Shown: positions 53,604 through 63,838, counted from the first letter of the stretch. The stretch: 64,000 nt of DNA from Mesorhabditis belari (GCA_958450365.1 CAUEEP010000322.1:248001-312000), one strand, 5' to 3'. Notes: generated by a model from the sequence alone, not told the origin. Program-made: numbers and translations.

Positions 53604-56600
53604 ATGCGCTACTTCTTCGTGCTGCTCTTGGCAACTCTTCTGCAACAAGGCTGGCCGGCTGAGTGCCCGACACCAGTTGGCGGGAAAATTCCCACAAAAT
53701 GCGATGTGGCGTTCACAATGATATTGAAAACATTGAACACCACAATTCTCACCAAATCAACGATGTGGGGAGTGAGTGAGAAATGATTAACATTTTCAAA
53801 TGCTGGCTCACAGTTCGCTGACCAAATCGGCAATTTCGCGTGGGAATGGCTGAAAGCACGGAAAGCCCAACTTGGCTGCACGGTACCGACGATGTGTGAG
53901 ATTGGAAATGGTAAGTAGGAATTGTTAAATTGTAGACTGCAAAATTGTAGACTGTCAAATTATAGACTGTCAGATTGTAGACTGTCGAATTGTAGACTAT
54001 AAAACTGTCAGATTGTAGACTGTCAAGTTGTAGACTGTCACGTTGTAGACTGTCAAGTTGTAGACTGTTAAATTGTAGACTGTCATAGACTGTCAAATTG
54101 TAGGCTGTCAAATTGTAGACTGTCAAATTGTAGACTGTCATAGACTGTCAGATTGTAGACTGTCATAGACTGTCAGATTGTAGACTGTCAAATTGTAGAC
54201 TGTCAAATTATAGACTGTCAAATTATAGACTGTCAAATTGTAGACTGTCAAATTGTAGACTGTCATAGACTGTCAAATTGTAGATTGTCAAATTGTAGAC
54301 TATAAAATTGTCAAATTCCAGTTTGTAAGTGCATTTAAATCTTTAATTTTGTAAATTCAAAATATTGGACAAAATTTGTCATCAGAACTCATCAGAACTC
54401 ATCAGAACTCATCAGAACTCATCAAGAATCAAGAATTTAGTCATTAAGAACTACACATTTGACAAAGTGGACACTTTGATGGCCTGTGTCTCAAAGTACG
54501 ATCAGAAAACGGCAGCGATGGTGGCGATGGATGTGCCCGCTGTGATGACCATTGTTGGAGTGAGGTTTTCGACGATTTTCTTGTAACTTTTGTTTAGTTT
54601 TTGTAGCTGAAACTGGGATTTCTTGTATTTTCCTGAGAAACTAATGAAGATTTTCTGAAGGAAACTTTAGAAAAGATACCGGAATTCTTGTTTTTCCTAA
54701 AATCCTTACAATGAACATAGAATGAAATCGGCTGAAACAATTTCTCTGAAGTTTTGCTTATCTACCTAACTTTTTATTCTCTATCTTTTGTCTTTTGACA
54801 TCAAAATAGATTTCTGTGAGAAAAAGTGCTCAAAAGGATTGAGTTTCAGCCGATTTCACTCCTCGACTTCACACCTTTAAAAAAATGAACTAACGCTAGC
54901 TTTTCAGAATTTATTAAACGGCAATTTGTAAATAAATAATAAGACTTTCTGATAAAACAAGCCATAAATTCGATTGGTTCATTATTTATTTTAAAAAGTA
55001 ACCTTTAAAAAAAGCGGAGAAGACTTTCCGATCAACCTGATAGTCTACACGGTGTTCAAGAATTCCGGCCACTTTTTCTCTAGTGCGTAGCTCCGCTTCG
55101 AGTTAACCATTTCCCATTTCCAACCATTTCCCATTTTTGTTGGTAGAATTTAGTGCTTATTTTCAACAATTTACTTTGAAACTTTACTCAGAAACTCAAA
55201 ATTAGCAATTCTATAAAACTTTGAAATCTCCATGGAGCCTCTGGGACGCGGCTCTTTGTGCCTCAAATTTTGAACTTAAAGAACTTTTAAAATTACGTTA
55301 ATAATGACTACCCGACCATAGAGGAAACACTTGTAAATACCTACCGTAAATACTGTAATTGGACCCCATGGGGTACTATTTTTCCCTCCCCCTTTAGGGT
55401 GGGGTATTATTAGAGGGGTGGGGTCCAATTACAGTATTTACGGTAAATTATTAATTGAAAAAATCGAAGTTGTTTGCTACTTTTTTTAAACAGTAACTAT
55501 TTATGTTTTAGGTGAACCAGTTCAAAATCGACGAAATTGGACAAGGGCTTATCTGCGCGCTGATGGAGTGCCTAAAACCACTTTTCACAAATGAGGTTTC
55601 TTTTAGATTGAGCTTTAGATTGAGCTTTAGATTGAGCTTTAGATTGATCTTTAGATTGAGCTTTAGGTTGATCTTTAGATTGAGCTTTAGCTTGAGCTTT
55701 AGCTTGAGCTTTAGCTTGAGCTTTAGATTGAGCTTTAGATTGATCTTTAGATTGAGCTTTAGCTTGAGCTTTAGCTTGAGCTTTAGCTTGAGCTTTAGCT
55801 TGAGCTTGAGCTTTAGATTGATCTTTAGGTTGATCTTTAGATTGATCTTTAGGTTGATCTTTAGGTTGATCTTTAGATTGTGCTTTAGATTGAGCTTTAG
55901 ATTGAGCTTTAGATTGAGCTTTAGATTGAACTTTAGATTGAGCTTTAGCTTGATTTTTAGCTTGATATTTAGCTTGATCTTTAGATTGATTAAAAAGTTC
56001 TTTATAGATAAATGATGCCAAGATAAAGGGTTTTATTTTTGCTATACAACACTTGACACTTTGGTAATAAGTCAAGCGTTTGCCAGAAACTTTCCCAAAA
56101 AAAAGGTTTCGCCATAATTCGCGGTCACCCCTGTTTTTATTCGAGTTCTAATTTCTAATTTCGAGTTTAATCGAATTCCAGTTTGTGCCGAAGTTTAAAA
56201 AGTGGTGTCCGGCTCCAAACAAAACCACCATTCAAAACAATGTTTGCGCGCTCATCGCCGAGAATATCAATCAAATTCCGCTTGTGCAGAAATGCTTCAA
56301 TGTGAGTTTGTCGATATTGTTAGTTTAGTCGATATTGGCTTCCGGAAAGACGTATTTTCAGTGCTGGTTTGGCTAATTTTAAGGAATTAGTATCAAATCT
56401 AGCAAAAACTGCCCCATTTTTGACAAGTTTTCATCGTGATTGAACCCGATCTATTGCCGGAAACAACTCTTTTCCTCTTCAGGCAGCCAAAGCTCGCACA
56501 AAAGTGCCCGTTATGCAGAAACTTTACGATGTCTATGTGCCAAAGTACTTCAAGCTCTATCAATCGTTCCGTGACAACGCATTGGTCCGTTTACAGCTTT

Positions 56601-56727
56601 AGAATAGTTCATGAGTTTCATTTTTTGGCCTAATAACTTTGTTCAGGTGGCTTGCCAGACGAAATCGATCCTTTGTGGATGCAACATCACCGTCAGCGAT
56701 GTGGTGAATCAAACAAATTTTCGTTGA
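53604..56727 (+). CDS. gene 1: secreted cysteine-rich protein, seven exons
   Basis: Exons 53604-53771, 53814-53910, 54441-54559, 55512-55595, 56182-56301, 56483-56584 and 56647-56727 join in frame to about 256 residues. A signal peptide (MRYFFVLLLATLLQQGWPA) precedes ECPTP; the mature part has 13 cysteines and N-glycosylation sites (NTT, NYT, NKT, NIT, NQT). Typical segments are GLICALMECLK (exon 4), TTIQNNVC (exon 5) and a C-rich last exon. All introns are GT-AG; intron 1 is 42 bp and intron 6 is 62 bp. Exon lengths 2-6 equal those of gene 2, which confirms the model. The intron 6 donor (gtccgt) is weak; unspliced, the frame stops five codons later. Introns 2-4 hold satellites and element fragments. 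I do not recognise the family; its cysteine spacing is loosely saposin-like, but that is speculation. Probably extracellular. Confidence 0.88.
53929..54320. repeat. 15-bp satellite in gene 1 intron 2
   Basis: About 25 copies of AAATTGTAGACTGTC, with tcatagactgtc insertions. It fills most of the 530-bp intron. Confidence 0.95.
54721..54868. mobile_element. small fold-back in gene 1 intron 3
   Basis: Ends gaatgaaatcggctgaaaca and gtttcagccgatttcactcc are inverted. The interior (ttttgacatcaaaatagatt, aaaaagtgctcaaa) resembles the inner repeat of the mariner-derived 542-bp family, strongly diverged. Confidence 0.65.
55341..55445. mobile_element. 105-bp TIR element in gene 1 intron 3
   Basis: Left TACCGTAAATACTGTAATTG and right CAATTACAGTATTTACGGTA are perfect inverted copies, extended by ggaccccatggggt / ggggtggggtcc. 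Same termini as the 644-bp element at 31.8 kb. Confidence 0.88.
55605..55995. repeat. 12-bp satellite in gene 1 intron 4
   Basis: About 32 copies of GCTTTAGATTGA, with gatctttagattg and gctttagcttga variants. The 12-bp unit keeps both strands open, producing large ORFs that are not real. Confidence 0.95.
55996..56133. mobile_element. hAT-like element end in gene 1 intron 4
   Basis: gataaatgatgccaagataa, acttgacactttgg and the end GCGGTCACCCCTG match the right arm of the compound element at 35.7-35.84 kb. The other end was not found; the satellite abuts it. Confidence 0.6.
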
Positions 56728-56732
56728 ATAAA
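56727..56732 (+). terminator. AATAAA poly(A) signal of gene 1
   Basis: AATAAA overlaps the last base of the TGA stop codon, so the 3' UTR would be only 10-20 nt. Positional inference. Confidence 0.4.
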
Positions 56733-56819
56733 TGACCGAAGTTCATTTTACCATAAATTTAAAAGCATTATGTTGAAAACACCAACAAATACTTTGTCTC
56801 AAAACTAACTTGCTGTTCG

Positions 56820-57335
56820 CTAGCGTTCACATTACTAGTGTTCACTATTGTTCACATTACAAGTGTTCACTAGTGTTCACTAATGTTCACATTACAAGTG
56901 TTCACTAGTGTCCACATTACAAGTGTTCACTAGTGTTCACATTGCAAGTGTTCACTAGTGTTCACATTAACTGGGTGTTCTCTGGTGTTCACATTAACTG
57001 GGTGTTCTCTGGTGTCCACATTACAAGTGTTCACTAGTGCCCACATTACAAGTGTTCACTAGCGTTCATATTGCTAGTGTTCACTAGTGTTCACATTAAC
57101 TGGGTGTTCTCTGGTGTCCACATTACAAGTGTTCACTAGTGTCCAGATTACAAGTGTTCACTAGTGTCCACATTACAAGTGTTCACTAGCGTTCATATTG
57201 CTAGTGTTCACTAGTGTTCACATTAACTGCCTGTTCTCTGGTGTCCACATTACAAGTGTTCACTAGTGTCCACATTACAAGTGTTCACTAGTGTCCACAT
57301 TACAAGTGTTCACTAGTGTCCACATTAACTGCGTG
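56820..57335. repeat. 25/28-bp satellite (ACAAGTGTTCACTAGTGTTCACATT)
   Basis: About 20 copies between the two genes, with blocks taactgggtgttctctggtg repeated at about 125-bp intervals as a higher-order unit. Confidence 0.93.
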
Positions 57336-57704
57336 TTCACTAGACGTGGCTAGACTTGTACGCATTTGCTTGAATCAATAACAAAACCAAGTTTATTCAA
57401 TACAATGGAGTAAAGCGTGTGAAAATGTTTCAACGAAACAATGTTTTGCTCAAACAATGTGCTCAAAGAAACAATGTGTTGGTCTAAAGACAAAAAGGAA
57501 TCACTTTGATGAAAATTTTGAAAGTATCTGATCTAAGTGTCTAATATGAAAGTATCTAAGTACCTATATTGTAAAATTATCTAATAAACAAAAGAAATGA
57601 ACTTTCACAAGACAAAACGAGAGAATTCTAACTAAATGGAGAAGGAGGCGACTAGTTGCTCCATCGTAGTTCGACTTGGTCTGGGTGACCACCTGGGTGG
57701 TGGA
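57336..57704. other. no gene recognised
   Basis: Intergenic spacer. Nothing supported. Confidence 0.4.
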
Positions 57705-58096
57705 GCAGCCACTCAATGAAGAGCAGCCACTCAATGAAGAGCAGCCACTCTATGAAGAGCAGCCACTCTATGAAGAGCAGCCACTCAATGAAGAGCAGCC
57801 ACTCTATGAAGAGCAGCCACTCTATGAAGAGCAGCCACTCAATGAAGAGCAGCCACTCAATGAAGAGCAGCCACTCTATGAAGAGCAGCCACTCTATGAA
57901 GAGCAGCCACTCAATGAAGAGCAGCCACTCTATGAAGAGCAGCCACTCTATGAAGAGCAGCCACTCTATGAAGAGCAGCCACTCTATGAAGAGCAGCCAC
58001 TCTATGAAGAGCAGCCACTCAATGAAGAGCAGCCACTCTATGAAGAGCAGCCACTCTATGAAGAGCAGCCACTCTATGAAGAGCAGCCACTCTATT
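57705..58096. repeat. 18-bp satellite (GAGCAGCCACTCTATGAA)
   Basis: About 22 copies, varying only ctctatgaa/ctcaatgaa. Two forward frames stay open (EEQPLY and MKSSHS repeats); these ORFs are artefacts of the 18-bp unit. Confidence 0.97.
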
Positions 58097-58100
58097 AAGC

Positions 58101-58122
58101 GGTCAATTCACCAACCCAATAT
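58101..58122 (+). mobile_element. solo right end of the mariner-derived element
   Basis: gtcaattcaccaacccaata matches the family terminus plus TA, adjoining the satellite without a body. Confidence 0.65.
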
Positions 58123-58469
58123 TTCAATCCGGTGATGAGTGATCATTGTACCCGATACCACTTCAAATCATTATCCAGTCCATATTAGGACAATAATCTG
58201 TACAAAGTACACTCCTGCAAAGCCTTTTTTTTCGATGTTGAGTCTAAGTTCGGAAGTTTTCGGCATTAGGCAGTTTTCATACCTTTGCTTCCACTTTTTC
58301 GTGCTCACAGATCGACAACAGCTCAATTTTTTAGCCCTTTAAACGAGCTTTTGACCATCAGACACCATGAAATTGGCCGCTTTTCGAAAGCTCATTAAAA
58401 TTTCTAAAAAGTAAAACCGTTTTTTCACACAAAAAGCTATCGACAATCATAAATGGGTAATGATCCGAG

Positions 58470-58476
58470 TATAAAA
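58470..58476 (+). promoter_or_regulatory. TATA box of gene 2
   Basis: TATAAAA 72 bp upstream of the ATG at 58542, in the context gagTATAAAActt. Positional inference. Confidence 0.45.
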
Positions 58477-58541
58477 CTTTGAAAAATTCGAAAATAAACC
58501 TATTCTGGTCAAAGCTTTTTTGTCGAATCAATTTATTCGAA

Positions 58542-61500
58542 ATGAGAAATCAACTACTTTTATTGATTTCCTTGTCACTGATCTCATCTTTGTATGCGGC
58601 TAGTTGTCCAGCTGATACGACGGCGAAAATCCCGACAAAATGTAGTACTTGCTTTGATTCAATCGTGAAAACAATCATCAATAAGACGACGATTTTGGAC
58701 AAGAAAGTTATGTGGGGAGTGAGTGATTTGATGAAGTTTTCTTTTGATGAAGTTATCTTTCAAAATCTTTTTACAATCTTTCTTTTAAAAAAATGAGGAA
58801 CTGAATGAAATTAGCTGTTCGAAGCTAGCTGCTGTTCGAAACTAGCTGGCTGCTGTCCAAAGCTAGCTGGCTGCTGTCCAAAGCTAGCTAGCTGCTATCC
58901 AAAGCTAGCTAGCTGCTGTTCAAAGCTAGCTAGCTGCTGTCCAAAGCTAGCTGGCTGCTGTCCAAAGCTAGCTGGCTGCTGTCCAAAGCTAGCTGGCTGC
59001 TGTTCAAAGCTAGCTAGCTGCTGTCCAAAGCTAGCTGGCTGCTATCCAAAGCTAGCTAGCTGCTGTTCAAAGCTAGCTGCTGTCCAAAGCTAGCTGGCTG
59101 CTGTCCAAAGCTAGCTGGCTGCTGTCCAAAGCTAGCTTGCTGCTGTCCAAAGCTAGCTGGCTGCTGTCCAAAGCTAGCTGGCTGCTGTCCAAAGCTAGCT
59201 GGCTGCTGTTCAAAGCTAGCTAGCTGCTGTCCAAAGCTAGCTGGCTGCTGTCCAAAGCTAGCTGGCTGCTGTCCAAAGCTAGCTGGCTGCTGTCCAAAGC
59301 TAGCTGGCTGCTGTTCAAAGCTAGCTAGCTGCTGTCCAAAGCTAGCTGGCTGCTATCCAAAGCTAGCTAGCTGCTGTTCAAAGCTAGCTGCTGTCCAAAG
59401 CTAGCTGGCTGCTGTCCAAAGCTAGCTGGCTGCTGTCCAAAGCTAGCTTGCTGCTGTCCAAAGCTAGCTGGCTGCTGTCCAAAGCTAGCTGGCTGCTGTC
59501 CAAAGCTAGCTGGCTGCTGTTCAAAGCTAGCTAGCTGCTGTCCAAAGCTAGCTGGCTGCTGTCCAAAGCTAGCTGGCTGCTGTTCAAAGCTGGCTGGCTG
59601 CTGTTCAAAGCTGGCTGGCTGGCTGTCCAAAGCTGGCTGGCTGGCTGTCCAAAGCTGGCTGACTGCTGTTCAAAGCTAGCTGACTGCTGTTCAAAGCTAG
59701 CTATTCTGAGTGAAATAAGCTATTCCGTAACTGTCCAAATAACGATAAACTCTGCTAGATCAGAGATCGATCGATAGTAATGAACTGGTACTAATAACTG
59801 GTCTAGTACCACATCTAAAACCCTTCCAAATCTGAATCTGGCAATATACCTTGAATAATTCGATTGTTAGCACTGTAATTGATGGATGAGGTATTAGGCC
59901 TAGTATTAGGCTTTAAAACATTGTTGCCAATGAGTTTCAGCTCGCAGATAAGTTCCAAAATCCACAAATCACATAGCAAAGTCGATTCGCTTGCCTTTTT
60001 TTGATTCATTTTTAATTCAATTCGTCTTTTATTCAGTTTGCCATGGAGATCGGCAATCAAACATTGAGTTGGGTGAAAAATCGAGTCAACGGCGGCAATA
60101 AAGCCGTGCCGACGATGTGCGAGATTGGAGGATGTTGGTTATTAGCAATTTTAGATTCTCGATATGTATAAATGGTTCAAAAATTGCATTTAGTGGTGAA
60201 AGACTACGCGGTGGCCAATTTGGATTCCCTCATTTCGTGCGCCACCAAGTACAATCCGGCTACTGCCGGAAAGTTGGCCATCGATGCCACATCGGCTATG
60301 CTTATTGTTACGGTGAGTTTATAAAGTCTCAAGTACAGTACTTACGACTGTAACCTTTGTCAAGTAGCTTGTCAAAGCTACTGTACAAGTACAGCAGCTT
60401 TGACTTAACACAAGTACAGTGCTCAAGCTCAAGCTCAAGCTCAAGCTCAAGCTCAAGCCCAAGCTCAAGCTCAAGCTCAAGCTCAAGCTCAAGCTCAAGC
60501 TTTAGGTGCTGTATAAGTGACTGTCGGACTGATAGTGAATAATGCACTTATTCAGCTGCTTTTTAAAATTTAACTAATGAGTACAGGGTGTTTCAAAATT
60601 ATAGAGCGAATCCTGTTTTGACAATTTTATTGTTTCATCTCGTTCTTTTTCTTATTTATGACCAAAATTCTTTTGTGTTGGCTTTTTAAAGGATGAAATC
60701 ACAATTGCATTTGCGACCAGTCATAGTTCGACTCTCACAAGTAGAGTGTGTTCCTCACGAGTAAGTAATTACTCGAGTAAAACCTTACATTTTCATCAGC
60801 CTAACATCAGCTCCCGGCCCAACTCCATTGGCCATTGCACCTTTGAAGCCTTTGATGAGATTGGCGGAGGCTTTCTTTGGAATACCCCTCTTTTGCGCGT
60901 ACGCTTGAGCACTTTGCGTTCTCCAGACATCTAAATATACAGCTCGTATGAAAGTTTGCTTAACAAATATTTTAAATAAACAGTAGAGTGCGTTTTTCGT
61001 GAGTAAGTAATTACTCGAGAAAATGTAAGGTTTTACTCGAGTAAAAGTAAAGTAAGCAAAGTAAAGTAAGCAAAGTAAAGTAAGCAAAGTAAAGTAAGTA
61101 AAGTAAAGTAAGTAAAGTAAAGTAGGTAAAGTAAAGTAAGCAAAGTAAAGTAAGCAAAGTAAAGTAAGCAAAGTAAAGTAAGTAAAGTAAAGTAAGTAAA
61201 GTAAAGTAGGTAAAGTAAAGTAATCAATAGGCTACTCAATAGAGTAATCCTGTAGCTAGTGTGCTTAAGTTGTAGAAATATGTCACCTCCAGCAATGTTC
61301 TGTAATGCTCTGGAAAAAGCTACCGTAATCCGGCTGCTTCTTAAAATTCTAACTAATGAGTAATCCTGTAGCTTTATAGACAGCCAAATGCTTTTATTGC
61401 AAAAGTACCAATACAGGAAGTTACAGAAAATCAAGTCCACTTTTTAACAAGTACACTTTAGCCTTTACCAAGTACAAGTAGAGTACCGAAATCCTATGCA

Positions 61501-62442
61501 GACAAGCATTCAATCGCATCATTTTCAGACCAGCGGCTTCAACCTGCAAACAATCGCTGATGGCTTGATTTGTGCCGTTTTGGAGTGTCTCAAAGGTCCA
61601 TATAAAAATCAGGTACTCCGGAAGCAGGAACTCATTGAAGACTTCTTTTAGTTTGTCCCGAAATACAAGAAATGGATCACCACTTTGGACAAGACCACCA
61701 TTCAAAACAATGTGTGCGATTTGTGTGTGCAATATTTGCAAACAAAGACACTCCTCCAGTCGTGTTTCAATGTGAGTTTGTTTTCTTGAAAATATGAATA
61801 TCCTATTTTAAAAACTAGCCTCATTTTCCTATTACCTAGTTCACAGAGTTTATTCTATTCAATAACTAGTCTTCAAAGTCTCAAAGTACCGTGAGATCTG
61901 TAGACGATGAGAACAGTTGCTTTAACAATACAATTGAACAGCTAGGAACAGTTGCTTTAACAATACAATTGAACAGCTAAGAACAGCTGCTTTAACAATA
62001 CAATTGAAGAGCTAAGAACAGCTGGCAATACAGTTGAACAGCTAAGAACAGCTGCTTTAACAATACAATTGAACAGCTAAGAACAGTTGCTTTAACAATA
62101 CGAAACATTTCTGATGCGCTTACTGTAAGAATATTTTCTGCAAAATGCTAATTGGCTTGAAAATCGATTCAACACTAGTTTATGCAAAAAGATCGAAAAT
62201 AGTACTTTAACCAACTCTACATACCATTCAAGTGGTGCTAAAAATGTCCATTCAAACATTCAAAAAGACCATTCAAAGGGAGGATGCAAAAGCCGATACT
62301 AACTCATTAGCTCATGATATTAGCTCTATTAAAATTCCAGAGTGTCAAAGCGAGAACAACAGTGAAACAGATGCAGTCACTCTACGATAAATACGTTCCC
62401 AATTATGCGGGAGCGTATCAAGGATATCGAGACAAGTCAACG
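58542..62442 (+). CDS. gene 2: paralogue of gene 1, last exon not found
   Basis: Exons 58542-58718, 60037-60133, 60194-60312, 61529-61612, 61652-61771 and 62341-62442 join in frame to 233 residues. Signal peptide MRNQLLLLISLSLISSLYA precedes ASCPAD. Exons 2-6 are 97, 119, 84, 120 and 102 nt, as in gene 1, with the same phases. By eye exon 5 shares 22 of 40 residues with gene 1 (FVPK, KKW, KTTIQNNVC, CFN) and exon 3 shares 14 of 40; eight cysteines are common to exons 1-6. The exon 2 donor (gttggt) is weak, but the matching length supports it. No homologue of exon 7 is seen before 64000: it lies beyond the window, is lost, or is replaced by a short end at 63185-63199 (LFKL, stop) after a TTTTCAG. 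Family not recognised; probably secreted. Confidence 0.83.
58803..59700. repeat. 21-bp satellite in gene 2 intron 1
   Basis: About 42 copies of GCTAGCTGGCTGCTGTCCAAA. A long block is duplicated with a 311-bp offset (marker gctagcttgc at 59131 and 59442; gctatccaaa at 59041 and 59352), so there is a higher-order repeat. Confidence 0.96.
60420..60502. repeat. (AAGCTC)n in gene 2 intron 3
   Basis: About 13 hexamers, the same unit type as at 8.6-9.2 kb. Confidence 0.95.
60586..61030 (-). mobile_element. decayed element in gene 2 intron 3
   Basis: Starts with CAGGGTGTTTCAAAATTATA, similar to Tc1/mariner-superfamily TIRs of the CAGGGTGT type. The minus strand at about 60790-60900 reads AQKRGIPKKASANLIKGFKG, which looks protein-like but is unrecognised. 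agagtgtgttcctcacgagt at 60745 and agagtgcgtttttcgtgagt at 60985 are direct repeats around it. Confidence 0.35.
61040..61224. repeat. 14-bp satellite (AAGTAAAGTAAGCA) in gene 2 intron 3
   Basis: About 13 copies, with aagcaa, aagtaa and aggtaa variants in a repeated order (about 84-bp higher-order unit). Confidence 0.93.
61905..62105. repeat. 35-bp repeat in gene 2 intron 5
   Basis: About six copies containing gaacagctgctttaacaata and caattgaacagctaa; one copy has a deletion. Confidence 0.9.
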
Positions 62443-62587
62443 GTAAGTTTAACTATCGTAAAACTGTTTCCTTTTCTTTTTCCTTATCTACTACTTTTCT
62501 GGTTGGGTTTCTGGTCCTTTTCTGGTTAAATTTGCATACTTCAACTCCATGCTTGAAAACATTTAAAGCAAAAAAGTTTGAACGGGC

Positions 62588-62668
62588 GAATGGGAATCGA
62601 ACCCGACACCCCCTCAGGGCAGTCCTTTTTGTAGACAAGCCGCTAACCACCTCGACTATGCCCCCATC
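62588..62668 (-). pseudogene. type II (Leu/Ser-like) tRNA-derived sequence in gene 2 intron 6
   Basis: Minus strand: GGGGGCA, TA, then a D arm GTCG-AGGTGGTTAG-CGGC that pairs fully. The anticodon arm TGTCT-ACAAAAA-GGACT pairs at four of five positions. A long variable arm follows (CCCTGAGGG), then T-loop GGGTTCGATTCCC. Position 33 is C rather than T and the acceptor 3' strand does not match, so it is not a working tRNA. The words gcttgtctac also occur in SINE family 1 heads. Confidence 0.6.
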
Positions 62669-62798
62669 TCTCCGAGAGCGCCACCGAAGCCAAAAAGCGA
62701 CGTGGTCAAGTGGTTTTTCTGACTTTTTTACGGGTTTTTGATGAAAAACTTGTTTTAACCAAAAAGCATGTACCTATTCATTTTTCATTTCCTATTGA

Positions 62799-62883
62799 TC
62801 CAAAAAAAGTTTGTCGAAATCGGTTCACGGGGAGCCGAGATCCAGTGTAACGGACGGACGGACCGACACTTCTCTTTTAGATA
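62799..62883 (+). mobile_element. SINE-like 3' end with GGAC tract
   Basis: tttgtcgaaatcggttcacg, agatccagtgtaacggacgg, three GGAC units, then ctcttttagatagtaga: the same tail and terminus type as SINE family 1, on the opposite strand and abutting copy 4. Confidence 0.55.
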
Positions 62884-63128
62884 GTAGATATATAAAAGAG
62901 CAGTGTCTGTCCGTCCGTCTGTCCTTCCGTCTGTCCGTCCGTCCGTCCGTCTGTCTGTCTTTTCTCAGCCGTCTTCTTTGGGCCAAAAAAACTGAAACTT
63001 CTTGAAAAGTCTCAAAATATAATCTAGTTGTGCCATTTCAAATAAAAAACCAAAAAATCACTACGTGAGTCGAGCCCGAACCGTGTAGGCCGTAGACAAG
63101 CCCGCTCCCGACTGCGCCACCGTGACCA
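62884..63128 (-). mobile_element. SINE family 1, copy 4, in gene 2 intron 6
   Basis: Terminus tagatatataaaagagcagt, then a mixed GTCC/GTCT tract (62906-62960). Body words tttctcagccgtcttc and aatctagttgtgccatttca follow, then the reversed tRNA-like head (gtgtaggccgtagacaagcc, gctcccgactgcgccac). Confidence 0.87.
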
Positions 63129-63482
63129 TGCGTCAGTTCCCCAACATCCAGCTAGTAAAACCCGCCATTAGGCGGGCTTTTCAGCTGTTTAAATTATAAT
63201 ATTTACAAGGGAAGATCAAGTGAGCAATGAGGTCAACAAAGATCAATCGAAAGATTCAAAATTTTTCTCATATTGATGACTTACAAGGGAAAGGTATGAC
63301 CAGAATGTGACCAAATGACATGAGCCATAGACCATTCGACGCAGAATTTCACACTCATTCCGAATATGGTTTCAGTTTTTGCTATGCGCTATCCTATCAA
63401 AAGTCATACGAGTTTAAAGTTTTACAAGGCATTTTCGAACTCAAGATCAAATTATGATAAGTTAGTTTCCCAAAGGCGTTTC

Positions 63483-63760
63483 AAAAGCGTAGGTGACCGG
63501 GTGGTATATGGGAAGCGAACATGGGAAGCGAACATGGGAAGCGAACATGGGAAGCGAACATGGGAAGCGAACATGGGAAGCGAACATGGGAAGCGAACAT
63601 GGGAAGCGAACATGGGAAGCGAACATGGGAAGCGAACATGGGAAGCGGACATGGGAAGCGAACATGGGAAGCGAACATGGGAAGCGAACATGGAAAGCGA
63701 ACGTGGGAAGCGAACATGGAAAGCGAACATTCTTTGGTTCGACTTTGATCGACTTCATCT
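63483..63760 (+). pseudogene. tRNA-like sequence with multiplied anticodon-loop segment
   Basis: tcaaaagcgtaggtgaccgg gtggt (A-box-like region) leads into about 16 copies of ATGGGAAGCGAAC, then cattctttGGTTCGACTTT (B-box-like). The partner at 63839-63906 has only one ATGGGAAGCGAAC, in the place of the anticodon loop and 3' stem strand. Expansion therefore took place inside a tRNA-like unit. ORFs across the array are artefacts. Confidence 0.75.
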
Positions 63761-63838
63761 TTGCTTTTTTTTCTTTGACCAACTTCGGTGTTCTCCGTTT
63801 CAAAATTAGCCGCAAAATTAATCTTGAAGCAAAAATGA

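Noticed and set aside
55512..56075. 167-codon ORFs on both strands in gene 1 intron 4
   Set aside because: Only the first 28 plus-strand codons are exon 4; the rest is a 12-bp intronic satellite.
57676..58135. Two overlapping ORFs of about 140 codons (EEQPLY and MKSSHS repeats)
   Set aside because: They are produced by an 18-bp satellite in two frames, with no non-repetitive coding part.
61033..61440. 135-codon leucine/tyrosine-rich minus-strand ORF that looks like membrane segments
   Set aside because: Translation of the AAGTAAAGTAAGCA satellite in an intron.
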